Shown here in pieces: positions 16,307-24,030 of a DNA stretch of 48,026 bases. Numbering within the stretch: the first letter of the stretch is position 1; every line of letters starts with the position of its first letter. The position numbers and the translations under genes were made by a program. The DNA comes from PALSA-1006 sp037140475 (lineage in GTDB: Bacteria; Pseudomonadota; Gammaproteobacteria; Burkholderiales; Gallionellaceae). The DNA lies in NCBI GenBank assembly GCA_037140475.1, contig JBAXEJ010000012.1, positions 1 to 48,026 on the forward strand, given 5' to 3'. The notes beneath the pieces are model-generated. The model had not been told where the DNA came from. It made no database searches and was given only the letters and a program-made list of their open reading frames with translations.

Positions 16307-16914
16307 CATTAGCTATCACCGAAATGATTGATGCAGTCTATGACGTGAGTGGGGATACCCTACCGTCACACTATGCCTTTCCGCTTTGGCATGAGTTGGT
16401 TCGACACGTCCCCACTTTAGCTTCAGACCCTTCAATAGGTGTAATCCCCTTTAAAACTGCTCCTAGCGAAGCAGGGCTCTTGCTCGCTAAGCGCGCCAAA
16501 CTAACCATTCGCTTGCCGGCCAGCCTCGCCTCTCATGCGTCGGCATTAAATGGCAAGCAATTAAATATTGATGGCGTGAGCTTGCAGCTCGGCGCAAGCA
16601 AATTAAAATCAATTCAATCATTCACCACTCTTCACTCCAACCTAGTTGCATCAAATGACGAAAGTGAAGAGCAGTTTTTAGCGAACGTCACAAAAAAACT
16701 AACTGAACTAGGTGCTGTTGGAGATTTGCTCTGCGGCTTGCATGGCACGATGAGCACCCGCGATCGCACAATTAGGGGGTTTAGTTTAGTCATACATAAT
16801 ATGAAGGCAGAGCCTTCATTACGTCTACAGTATTTAGGCTTAGGCGCCGACCGCCAATTTGGCTGCGGCATTTTTGTACCCTACAAAACCATCACTGATT
16901 TGCGTGATGAATAA
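16303..16914 (+). CDS. Cas6/Cmx6-like RAMP protein outside a CRISPR locus
   Basis: This 203-residue protein looks like the Cas6 family of the MYXAN type (Cmx6). It has an N-terminal DVSGDTLPSHYAFPLWHEL segment (14-32) with H23, a likely equivalent of the conserved His; a middle KRAKLTIRLPA strand; LCGLHGTM...GFSLVIHNM (143-167); and a C-terminal glycine-rich RAMP loop LGLGADRQFGCGIFVPYK (178-195). Cas6 proteins bind and cut CRISPR repeat RNA. No CRISPR array or other cas gene is visible in this window, and the gene sits inside a sulfur-metabolism operon, coupled by ATGA to the gene before it. A recruited RNA-binding or regulatory role is my inference. Fold assignment rests on motif recall, not on a search. 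Confidence 0.7.
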   Translation: MTLAITEMIDAVYDVSGDTLPSHYAFPLWHELVRHVPTLASDPSIGVIPFKTAPSEAGLLLAKRAKLTIRLPASLASHASALNGKQLNIDGVSLQLGASKLKSIQSFTTLHSNLVASNDESEEQFLANVTKKLTELGAVGDLLCGLHGTMSTRDRTIRGFSLVIHNMKAEPSLRLQYLGLGADRQFGCGIFVPYKTITDLRDE

Positions 16915-16939
16915 GTAGGTTTTTTAACGGAGAAAGAAG

Positions 16940-17269
16940 ATGGGATACATAGTTGCTGGTAACGAACTTGAGACAGACGCGGACGGCTATCTGCTAGAGC
17001 CTAATTACAGTGAAGAAGTGGTTAGCGTGATCGCCGCCGCCGAAGGCATCGAGCTGACACCTAGACATTGGGAAATCATTAACTATATGCGCGAGCAATA
17101 TCGCGAAGAGGGTGCAACACCAATTTTTCGCCAGATGCTAAAAGGCGTGAACGCATTTTGGCCTGAAGCAGAAAGCAAAGATTTGTACGATCTATTCCCA
17201 ATTGGCCCATCTAAGCAAGCAGCTAAAGTTGCAGGTTTACCTCAGCCAAAAGGTAAAGGCGGCTACTAA
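16940..17269 (+). CDS. rspA: DsrC/TusE-family protein lacking both cysteines (RspA-type)
   Basis: A 109-residue DsrC homologue: the core matches DsrC (ETDADGYLLE, then LTPRHWEIINYMREQY, then LFPIGPSKQAA). Both redox cysteines are missing: CysB is A95 (KQAAKVAG), and the C-terminus reads KGKGGY where DsrC has GC-V. It therefore cannot carry sulfur as DsrC does. Cys-less members have been called RspA (regulatory sulfur-related protein) and are proposed to regulate; the symbol is used in that sense. The DNA-contacting potential of the DsrC helix-turn-helix region is a known suggestion, not shown here. A GGAGAAAGAAG ribosome-binding site precedes the ATG. It lies 25 bases after the Cas6-like gene. 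Confidence 0.88.
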   Translation: MGYIVAGNELETDADGYLLEPNYSEEVVSVIAAAEGIELTPRHWEIINYMREQYREEGATPIFRQMLKGVNAFWPEAESKDLYDLFPIGPSKQAAKVAGLPQPKGKGGY

Positions 17270-17294
17270 TAACTAAAGTATTGAGGAGATTGAA

Positions 17295-17765
17295 ATGCAT
17301 ATGGTTAACATTACGCTGGACATGAAGGGGCTGTCTTGCCCCGCTCCTCTCATTGGCGCTAAGCGTATGGTCGATGATCTTGCGCCTGGACAAGTGATGC
17401 TACTCATTTCAGATTGCCCAGCAACGCCGGACGATCTGTTTGTTTGGGCAAAACACACCGGCAATCAGATCGTGAAAACCGAAAAGATGCCAAGCGGTGG
17501 AACGGGCTACCATATTCAAAAAGGTAGAGCCCCAAGTCACGCCCACGTAACTTTGGACATCCGTGGCGCAGTTTGCCCGGGGCCTATCGTTGAAGCAAAG
17601 AAACTATTAGGCGGCATGCAAACCGGTGAAGTGCTACGCTTAATCAGTGACTGCGTTGGAGTTCAAAACGACATCAATGGTTGGGCAGACGCTACCGGCA
17701 TGACGATTCTTGAGAGCTTCGAAACGTCACAAGGCGTGTTCGAGTTTTACATCCGTAAAGGCTGA
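17295..17765 (+). CDS. Tandem TusA-domain sulfur-carrier protein
   Basis: A 156-residue protein with two TusA/SirA domains in a row. Each has the CPxP sulfur-binding motif: C15 (LSCPAPLIGAK) and C94 (AVCPGPIVEAK). Each domain is followed by a DC...W pattern (SDCPATPDDLFVWA; SDCVGVQNDINGWA). Single-domain TusA carries sulfur as persulfide; a tandem form could hold two sulfurs or link two partners. It starts at an ATG with GAGGAG 8 bases upstream. It follows the Cys-less DsrC gene, so the operon encodes a sulfur carrier beside a non-carrier DsrC homologue. A canonical single TusA is at 31066-31293. Confidence 0.92.
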   Translation: MHMVNITLDMKGLSCPAPLIGAKRMVDDLAPGQVMLLISDCPATPDDLFVWAKHTGNQIVKTEKMPSGGTGYHIQKGRAPSHAHVTLDIRGAVCPGPIVEAKKLLGGMQTGEVLRLISDCVGVQNDINGWADATGMTILESFETSQGVFEFYIRKG

Positions 17766-17769
17766 TATT

Positions 17770-18393
17770 TTGCGGATAAAGAGTCATTGGTTTAAAAGTG
17801 GCGCCGAGCGAGCACCCGAAGAGCTCGCTGGTGCCATTGCGTTTAATGTTTCAAGAATCGCTGAAAACGCGCTCAAGAAAACGAGGAAAGCAAATTTTGA
17901 GATTGAAGTCGGGCCTCAATACTTTGCTTTTCTCACCGAATTTACAATTTTTCTGATTCTGGTGGCGGATCGAATCGCTTATAAAAACCTGTCAGAAGAA
18001 GATCGTTTTAAATTTACCTCTGCACTCGCGAACCATGTGGGAGACGTTTTTTCCGAAAACAAAAGTCGCCTACTCGTTGGTGCTGGCCCAATAGCCGAGT
18101 GCAAAAACACCTTTATTGATCAACTGAACTTACGTGCCGGCGAATATGCTGACTTTAACTACACTGAAAAAGGCCCCGAATTTGCCTTTTTTCGTTACGT
18201 CGCTTTTTGCATGGATCAAGTCGTCATGGAAGGTAAGGACCACGGCTGGATTATTGACCAAATGATGAGTATCGAAGCGCCTGAAGCGGTCGATATGGTT
18301 GAGAGCACCTTCAAAAACCTGACGGAAAGCGAAGAGTCAAAAACGCGCAAAGTTCGTCAGGCTCGTAAACGCGCGACTTCCAGTTACGATTAA
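17770..18393 (+). CDS. Unrecognised helical cytoplasmic protein
   Basis: The likely start is TTG at 17770, since no ATG exists near the previous stop (17765) and AAAGG lies 7 bases upstream; it gives about 207 residues. The sequence is mostly helical, with a hydrophobic stretch (FAFLTEFTIFLILVADRIAY) around residues 57-76, too charged at its edges to be a sure membrane segment, and a very basic tail (KTRKVRQARKRAT). Aromatic-acidic motifs (GPEFAFFRYVAFCMDQVVMEG) recur. I do not recognise a family and assign no function. It is in operon with tandem TusA and the dioxygenase, with gaps of only a few bases. Confidence 0.75.
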   Translation: MRIKSHWFKSGAERAPEELAGAIAFNVSRIAENALKKTRKANFEIEVGPQYFAFLTEFTIFLILVADRIAYKNLSEEDRFKFTSALANHVGDVFSENKSRLLVGAGPIAECKNTFIDQLNLRAGEYADFNYTEKGPEFAFFRYVAFCMDQVVMEGKDHGWIIDQMMSIEAPEAVDMVESTFKNLTESEESKTRKVRQARKRATSSYD

Positions 18394-18396
18394 ATC

Positions 18397-19275
18397 GTGT
18401 CCACCCCCTTTGACTTAGACTCAATTGATGCTTACCAACATTGGCGGGACCGCAAGCTAGCCAATGCCAGCACCAAGGCGAGCGATCTCATCGTCAACGT
18501 CAAAAATCCTCTCGCCTTAAGCAAAAGCGAACGCACAGAACTTCTCGCTCGTAGTCAAAAAAACAACATGGCGATCTATGCTTCCGAATTGGCGATGGAT
18601 GAAAGCGCGTTGCAAACCTTCAGTCAGCAACTTGGCCTAAAACATCTTGACGCAAACTGGCTAGCCGGAGAAAAAGGGGTCACCCGCATCACCGTGTCAC
18701 ACGAGGAGGGTCATCAACGTCAGGCCTATATTCCCTATACCGATAAGCCCATCAAATGGCATACCGACGGCTATTACAACTCACCCGAGCGCCAAATCCA
18801 CGGCATGGTATTGCATTGCGTACAAAACGCAGGCCAAGGTGGAGAGAACCGGGTCATTGATCATGAAATCGTCTATTTATTGTTGCGCGACATTAATCCT
18901 GAATACATTCGCGCACTCTCCTCACTAGATGCGATGACCATCCCCGCACGCACTGACGAAGATGGAGTGGCTCGCCCCGCACAAGCCGGCCCTGTTTTTT
19001 CCGTTAACCCAGATGATGGCAAGCTACACATGAGATACACCGCACGCACACGTAGCATTGAGTGGAAACAAGACCCGCTTACACAGACAGCAATTACTCA
19101 ATTAGAACAGCTACTTAGGTCAGAAATACCCTATATTTTCCGACTGCTTCTTGAGAATGGAATGGGGATTATCTGCAATAACGTGCTGCATGACCGAACC
19201 GCATTTACAGACGACCCATTAAAACCCCGGTTACTGTTTCGGGCTCGCTATCTAAATAGGCTAAAGGAAAATTAA
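18397..19275 (+). CDS. TauD/TfdA-family Fe(II)/2-oxoglutarate dioxygenase
   Basis: A 292-residue protein with the HTD iron-binding motif (H122, D124 in KWHTDGYYNSPERQI), the distal His H265 (NNVLHDRTAF), and a basic 2-oxoglutarate contact region (RLLFRARY). This is the fold of taurine and alkylsulfonate dioxygenases, which cleave C-S bonds and release sulfite. Start GTG at 18397 is chosen because it lies three bases after the preceding stop codon. It ends the accessory operon. The substrate is unknown; an organosulfur or sulfonate substrate would fit the context. A non-sulfur substrate cannot be excluded. Confidence 0.85.
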   Translation: MSTPFDLDSIDAYQHWRDRKLANASTKASDLIVNVKNPLALSKSERTELLARSQKNNMAIYASELAMDESALQTFSQQLGLKHLDANWLAGEKGVTRITVSHEEGHQRQAYIPYTDKPIKWHTDGYYNSPERQIHGMVLHCVQNAGQGGENRVIDHEIVYLLLRDINPEYIRALSSLDAMTIPARTDEDGVARPAQAGPVFSVNPDDGKLHMRYTARTRSIEWKQDPLTQTAITQLEQLLRSEIPYIFRLLLENGMGIICNNVLHDRTAFTDDPLKPRLLFRARYLNRLKEN

Positions 19276-19395
19276 ATTACATTTATTGCTAAAGGTTTTT
19301 TAACTGTTGTCGATAAACCACATACTGCTTGAAATTTTTGGCTATCAGAGGACTGTTAGAAGCCTTAGCCTTGGTATTAATTGGAGAGGATCAAA

Positions 19396-20583
19396 ATGTC
19401 GAAAAATACTACCTCAATACTGAAACAACTCCGCCTTTCCTTCCTTGGCTTCGGCTTAGCAATGGGTCTCGTTTTCCCTATTTACGCCAACTTCTTCGTA
19501 GACTGGAAGGAAGGAATGTTGGGATGGTTCTTTGTCGGCTGCGTCGTTGCGGGGCTAACCATTGGCATCGTTAATAGCAAATTGCTCGAATGGCTATTGA
19601 TGCGCAAACTCAAACTTGTTGCCACTGCGGCTGACCGCATTCGCAAAGGCGACTTACGCGAAGGCTGTGGGGTGCGCAGCGCAGACACTATCGGTGAAAT
19701 CACAGAAGGTTTCGACAGCATGGCCACAGGCTTGCGTGAAACACTTCACGAAATGACCAATTCAGCTGACTTAGTTGACGCGACTGCTCGGCAGATGGGC
19801 GTATCGATGACATCACTCACCAGCACCATGGAAGAATATCGCCAAAACGAGCACGAAGTGATTAAAGTGATCAACGGCATGGCGGACTCTTCTAACGAAA
19901 TTTTGTCTCTGGCTGATGCCGCAGGCAAGAGCTCCAGCTCAGCGGACGAATTAGTGCGCAATGGTGTTGTTCAAGTGAGCGCAACTGAGAAGGCAATTTC
20001 CGTCCTAGACGAAGCAAGCCGTAAAATTTCTTCAAACGCATCTAGCTTAGAAAGCAGCGCAAAAGAAGTTGAAACCGCAGTCTCCGCGATTCGTGCGATT
20101 GCTGAACAGACTAACCTGCTGGCATTGAACGCGGCGATTGAAGCTGCCCGTGCAGGTGAGCAAGGTCGTGGTTTTGCGGTGGTTGCTGATGAAGTTAGGA
20201 AACTTTCTGAGCAGGCTGCACAAGCTACAACCCGCATCGACGCCGTGTTGAAACGTGTAGGTATTGACGTTGCCTCTACCGTAGCGATCTCTGAAGAAAA
20301 CGCTAACGCCGTGAGAGATGGTCTACGTGCCTCGCAAGCTTCTTCGGAAATTTTCGAACAGATCGAGCACTCCACCTCTGCCATGAAGAACGCTGTTGAC
20401 GCAGTGCGTGAAGCTGCTGACGACCAGCAAATGTTGGTTGGTATCGTACTGAGCCGCATTGCAGAAAATCAAGTTCGCACTGATGCGGTTGCCGCACTTA
20501 CGCAAGAAGGCAAAAACGAAGCCGGGCACATGGTTGATGCGGCTCGCTCGCTTAATGAAATCACCAAAAAGTTTGTAGTTTAG
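19396..20583 (+). CDS. Methyl-accepting chemotaxis protein with minimal periplasmic part
   Basis: Starts at ATG 19396, behind GGAGAGG; 395 residues. Two hydrophobic helices lie close together (about 13-32 and 42-60), leaving only about 9 periplasmic residues, so it has no external sensor domain. A HAMP-like region follows (about 62-115), then the signalling domain with the conserved tip AIAEQTNLLALNAAIEAARAGEQGRGFAVVADEVRKL near 234-269. It would sense through the membrane, HAMP or redox state rather than a bound external ligand. It lies 120 bases downstream of the dioxygenase and is probably a separate unit ending at the terminator at 20635. Confidence 0.93.
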   Translation: MSKNTTSILKQLRLSFLGFGLAMGLVFPIYANFFVDWKEGMLGWFFVGCVVAGLTIGIVNSKLLEWLLMRKLKLVATAADRIRKGDLREGCGVRSADTIGEITEGFDSMATGLRETLHEMTNSADLVDATARQMGVSMTSLTSTMEEYRQNEHEVIKVINGMADSSNEILSLADAAGKSSSSADELVRNGVVQVSATEKAISVLDEASRKISSNASSLESSAKEVETAVSAIRAIAEQTNLLALNAAIEAARAGEQGRGFAVVADEVRKLSEQAAQATTRIDAVLKRVGIDVASTVAISEENANAVRDGLRASQASSEIFEQIEHSTSAMKNAVDAVREAADDQQMLVGIVLSRIAENQVRTDAVAALTQEGKNEAGHMVDAARSLNEITKKFVV

Positions 20584-20634
20584 AACAATACAAGTCAAAT
20601 AAATCAAATAGATATATAAAATAAACCGTTATCA

Positions 20635-20663
20635 CCTTCCAACCAAAAGTTGGGAGGTTTTTT
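20635..20663 (+). terminator. Intrinsic terminator of the chemoreceptor gene
   Basis: CCTTCCAAC-caaaa-GTTGGGAGG followed by TTTTTT, about 50 bases after the MCP stop. It also argues against the upstream starts of the next frame, since those lie inside the hairpin. Confidence 0.85.
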
Positions 20664-20682
20664 ATTTTGGATCGAAACCTCA

Positions 20683-21588
20683 ATGCGTAAACTACTTATA
20701 ACACTCGCTCTACTTCCCTCACTTACACTCGCACAAGAACTCTCGTTCAAACAAATTTCGCCTGGTATTTATGTTCACCACGGTGAGCACAAAGACATTG
20801 ATGCGGGTTACGGCGGAGACATTTGTAATTTGAGCTTCGTCATTGGCAAAAAAGGTATTGCTGTCATCGACACCGGCGGATCACCTAAAGTAGGCGCTCA
20901 GTTACGCGCAGCCGTTCGCAAAGTGAGCAAACTACCCATTCTTTACGTCATTAACACCCACGTTCACCCTGATCACGTTTTGGGAAATGCCGCGTTTGAG
21001 CTGGATCACCCTACTTTCGTTGGACACAGCGATCTCGCCAAATCTATGGCGCAACGCAAAGAAAACTATCTGAAAAATCTAGCAACGTGGGTTGGCACAC
21101 CTGCCGTGGGTAATGAAGTCGTCCCCCCAACCTTGACGGTCGCCACCATCAGCGCCCTTGACTTAGGTGGGCGCTCCCTCAGCCTCACCGCCTACCCTAC
21201 CGCGCATAGCAACACCGACATGGCTGTACTTGACTCAAAAAGTAAAATACTCTGGACAGGGGATTTATTATTTATCGAGCGCACTCCCTCGATTGACGGC
21301 GACATCGTTGGCTGGCTTAAAGTGATTGATCTGCTCAAAGAATTTAAGACCTCGCTCACTGTACCCGGTCACGGTGCAGTAGCAAGCGATGGCCTCACCG
21401 CACTCAGCAATGAGCAACGTTATTTATCCACCTTGCGAAATGACATTCGTAGCGCAATCAAAGAGGGGCGAGGCATGGAAGAGACCATTAATACCGCGGC
21501 CCAGTCTGAAAAGGGCAAATGGGTATTATTCGACATCGTCAATCGCCGCAACGTGGCGCTGACTTATCCAAAATTGGAGTGGGAATAA
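20683..21588 (+). CDS. Exported metallo-beta-lactamase-fold hydrolase (SoxH-like)
   Basis: I use ATG 20683 (MRKLLITLALLPSLTLAQE), which gives a clean Sec signal peptide; the in-frame start at 20650 lies in the terminator. The mature protein has the metal motif NTHVHPDHVLG (H93, H95, D97, H98), then TAHSNTD, WTGDLL and PGHGAV, completing a two-zinc MBL site. Such periplasmic hydrolases occur with sox and quinoprotein clusters and are named SoxH or relay-system zinc hydrolase; their substrate is not established. It lies near, and convergent with, the sox operon. Length about 301 residues. Confidence 0.88.
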   Translation: MRKLLITLALLPSLTLAQELSFKQISPGIYVHHGEHKDIDAGYGGDICNLSFVIGKKGIAVIDTGGSPKVGAQLRAAVRKVSKLPILYVINTHVHPDHVLGNAAFELDHPTFVGHSDLAKSMAQRKENYLKNLATWVGTPAVGNEVVPPTLTVATISALDLGGRSLSLTAYPTAHSNTDMAVLDSKSKILWTGDLLFIERTPSIDGDIVGWLKVIDLLKEFKTSLTVPGHGAVASDGLTALSNEQRYLSTLRNDIRSAIKEGRGMEETINTAAQSEKGKWVLFDIVNRRNVALTYPKLEWE

Positions 21589-21636
21589 TTTTTCAGCGAA
21601 ATGCGAACGACTCAAAACCCCATCCACAGATTTCAC

Positions 21637-21680
21637 AGATTAACGCAGATTTTTTCTCTGTATTAAATTTGCGTTAATCT
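21637..21680. repeat. Inverted repeat between convergent genes
   Basis: AGATTAACGCA (21637-21647) and TGCGTTAATCT (21670-21680) are perfect 11-base arms, separated by 22 bases, within a run resembling the CACAGATTTCACAGATTAACGCAG repeats scattered in many proteobacterial genomes. It lies between the ends of the metallohydrolase (plus) and DUF302 gene (minus) and could end transcription from either side. Confidence 0.7.
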
Positions 21681-21707
21681 GCGGACGAGGGCGACTATTT
21701 TGCAAAC

Positions 21708-22205
21708 TTAGATGTCGCCCTTGCTTGCCGCCACCATCATATCCTTCATCGCAAACATCACTTGCTCAGCGCTTTTACGCGCGTCTACTGGCAAGCCTTT
21801 AACCAGTTTGAGATCCATCATCATCGAGATCACCCAGCGCTTGCCTGATGCATCTTCCAAAATAGCAATTCGGCAAGGCATAAAGGCAATCATCATCGGG
21901 TCTGCATTCAGCATCTTGTTCGCAGTTAGGCCATCGCAGAAGCTAAATATTTCCATGCGCCTTGCTGGCTGCCCTGTTAGGGCTGCAATCTCTTTGTAAA
22001 TTTGACTCACTCCGACGAACTTCAAATTATGCTGATTCGCGCGTAGCTTGAGCGATTCAATCGCATCATCGAAGGACACACTATCCTGCACCTGAATACG
22101 TGCAATTTGCAGCTTCACATCAAAGTAACTGAGTGGATCCGCTGCCAATGCAGATTGCGCAACAGATGCCAATAGCAAAGTAAATACCATAAAGAATTTT
22201 TTCAT
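21708..22205 (-). CDS. Exported DUF302-family protein
   Basis: A 165-residue protein with a Sec signal peptide (MKKFFMVFTLLLASVAQSALA-AD). The mature part fits DUF302: VSFDDAIESLKLRANQHNLKFVGV, then FSFCDGLTANKMLNADP and AFMPCRIAILED. Two cysteines (in FCDG and MPCRI) may form a disulfide or bind metal or haem. DUF302 proteins often accompany sox genes, and their function is not settled. It is the last gene of the sox operon, 79 bases after soxB. Confidence 0.85.
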   Translation of the reverse strand: MKKFFMVFTLLLASVAQSALAADPLSYFDVKLQIARIQVQDSVSFDDAIESLKLRANQHNLKFVGVSQIYKEIAALTGQPARRMEIFSFCDGLTANKMLNADPMMIAFMPCRIAILEDASGKRWVISMMMDLKLVKGLPVDARKSAEQVMFAMKDMMVAASKGDI

Positions 22206-22284
22206 TTCTACTCCTAAAAAATACTAGTTACAAAATCTCAAAACCATTACGAACAAATTTTGTGAATTGCGCAGCAGGCCCTTC

Positions 22285-24009
22285 TCAAGCAATACCCGGA
22301 TTACCTTCAACGCCTTTTAACCTCGGCACGTTAGGCGTAGTCACTTTCACCACTTTTTCATTGCGCAAATGTCTTGCCACCAAATCCCAAATTGGCTCAC
22401 CACCCTTATCACGTGCGGCCTCGGTCACGGGCGCCCAGCCTGCAACCTTATAGGTTTTCGACGCATCAAGTAGCTGACCATCTAATCGCATATCTTGAAT
22501 ACGGCTACCCATCTTAGCGCTTGGCTCGCAGGTATATTGCAAACCACCTACGCGCACCATATCGCCACCCTGCTGATAATACGGATCAGGATTGAATAAG
22601 TTATCGCACACATCTTCCAATATACCTTTGATCTGTTCTCCGGTCATATTGGTTACGGTCGAGTACGGGTAAGTAATCGCCGTTTGGTTCATCACATCTT
22701 CCATCGTGATGGATGAGCCAGGTAGCAACGAAGTACCCCAACGGAAGCCCGGCGAGAACGCAATCGGCGCATCTTTTTCTTTCATCATCGCATCGAGAAT
22801 AACTTGGTCAAAGCTACCGTTAAAGTTGCCACGGCGATATAACAAGCCATCCGTCGTCGCTAATTTTTCGGAGAGTTTTGCCTCGTAAGGTGCGCGGTGT
22901 TTCTGGATCAGGGCAGTCATGCTCGGGTCTGCTTTCAGCAAATTGGCAAACACCGGCAACAGCTTGTATTTGAAGCTAGCCACTTTGCCGGCTTTTACTT
23001 CAAAATCTAACACACCGAGGAATTTTCCATTAGACCCCGCATTGGTTACCAGCGTTGTGCCGCCACGATTCTTCACAGGGATAGGTGCTGGTATGCCATC
23101 GTGAGTATGACCGCCTAAAATCGCATCCAAGCCACTTACGCGCGAGGCCAATTTGAGATCCACATCCATACCGTTATGCGACAACAGCACCACTACCTGC
23201 GCGCCTTTTTTGCGCGCTTCATCGATCGTGATTTGTAGCGCCTCTTCTTGAATACCGTATGACCAGTCCGGCACAAAATAACGCGGATTCGCAATCGTGC
23301 TGTACGGGAACGCTTGCCCGATAATGGCCACCGGAATTTTATTAATTTCTTTCAACACGTAAGGCTTGAACACTGGGTCGCCGAAGTCGTTAGTTTTAAC
23401 GTTGTGCGCAACCACATCCATCTTGCCTTTAAGGCTGCCCTCTTCCGCTTCTTTAATGCGTTCAGCGCCATACATACACTCAAAGTGCATGGTCATCACA
23501 TCGACGCCTAGCTCCAAGCAAGCATCGATCATGTCCTGGCCTTTAGTCCACAAGGCTTGACCAGTACCCTGCCAGGTATCGCCACCGTCTACCAACAATG
23601 ACCCGGGGCGTGAGGCGCGAATCTGTTTAACCAACGTCGCTAAATGGGCGAAGCCACCTACTTTGCCGTAGGTGCGAGAAGCTTCAACAAAATTAAGATT
23701 AGTAAAAGCATGTGCTTCGGCAGTGCCGGGTTTAATGCCAAATTTTTTGAGCAGAGCGTTACCTGCTAAGTGAGGGGGCTGCCCAGTCATGGCGCCCACA
23801 CCCAGATTGATCTCCGGCTCGCGGAAATAAATCGGATTCAGTTGTGCATGGCTATCCGTAATGTGTAGCAAACTCACATTGCCATGACGTGGTAAATCGT
23901 ACATGTAGGAAGCATGGCTCGCCGCAAAGCTTTCTTTATTGCTCAGCATAAACCCCCCCGCTGAGGCAATCGCTAATAATTGCAAAAACTCACGACGATT
24001 CATGTCCAT
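22285..24009 (-). CDS. soxB: SoxB, thiosulfohydrolase
   Basis: A 574-residue periplasmic enzyme with a twin-arginine signal (MNRREFLQLLAIASAGGF). It belongs to the 5'-nucleotidase/metallophosphoesterase superfamily: LLHITDSHAQ at about 47-56, GGDTWQGTG, SHNGMDVD and GGHTHDG give the ligands of the two-Mn(II) centre. SoxB hydrolyses the sulfonate of SoxY-bound thiosulfate to release sulfate. ATG 24009 and ATG 24003 are both possible starts. A large inverted repeat (24031-24087) separates it from soxX, which could lower soxB expression relative to soxYZAX. Confidence 0.97.
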   Translation of the reverse strand: MDMNRREFLQLLAIASAGGFMLSNKESFAASHASYMYDLPRHGNVSLLHITDSHAQLNPIYFREPEINLGVGAMTGQPPHLAGNALLKKFGIKPGTAEAHAFTNLNFVEASRTYGKVGGFAHLATLVKQIRASRPGSLLVDGGDTWQGTGQALWTKGQDMIDACLELGVDVMTMHFECMYGAERIKEAEEGSLKGKMDVVAHNVKTNDFGDPVFKPYVLKEINKIPVAIIGQAFPYSTIANPRYFVPDWSYGIQEEALQITIDEARKKGAQVVVLLSHNGMDVDLKLASRVSGLDAILGGHTHDGIPAPIPVKNRGGTTLVTNAGSNGKFLGVLDFEVKAGKVASFKYKLLPVFANLLKADPSMTALIQKHRAPYEAKLSEKLATTDGLLYRRGNFNGSFDQVILDAMMKEKDAPIAFSPGFRWGTSLLPGSSITMEDVMNQTAITYPYSTVTNMTGEQIKGILEDVCDNLFNPDPYYQQGGDMVRVGGLQYTCEPSAKMGSRIQDMRLDGQLLDASKTYKVAGWAPVTEAARDKGGEPIWDLVARHLRNEKVVKVTTPNVPRLKGVEGNPGIA

Positions 24010-24030
24010 TCAAAATTCCTTAATGTTTTT

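Noticed and set aside
16303..16914. A CRISPR array belonging to the Cas6-like gene
   Set aside because: I looked through the surrounding intergenic stretches for regularly spaced 25-40 base repeats and saw none; they are short and non-repetitive apart from the palindromes listed.
19971..20459. 162-codon open frame on the minus strand
   Set aside because: It is a Ser/Ala-rich shadow of the helical signalling domain of the MCP gene.
20650..20682. N-terminal extension of the metallohydrolase
   Set aside because: It starts within the MCP terminator hairpin, and ATG 20683 gives a normal signal peptide.
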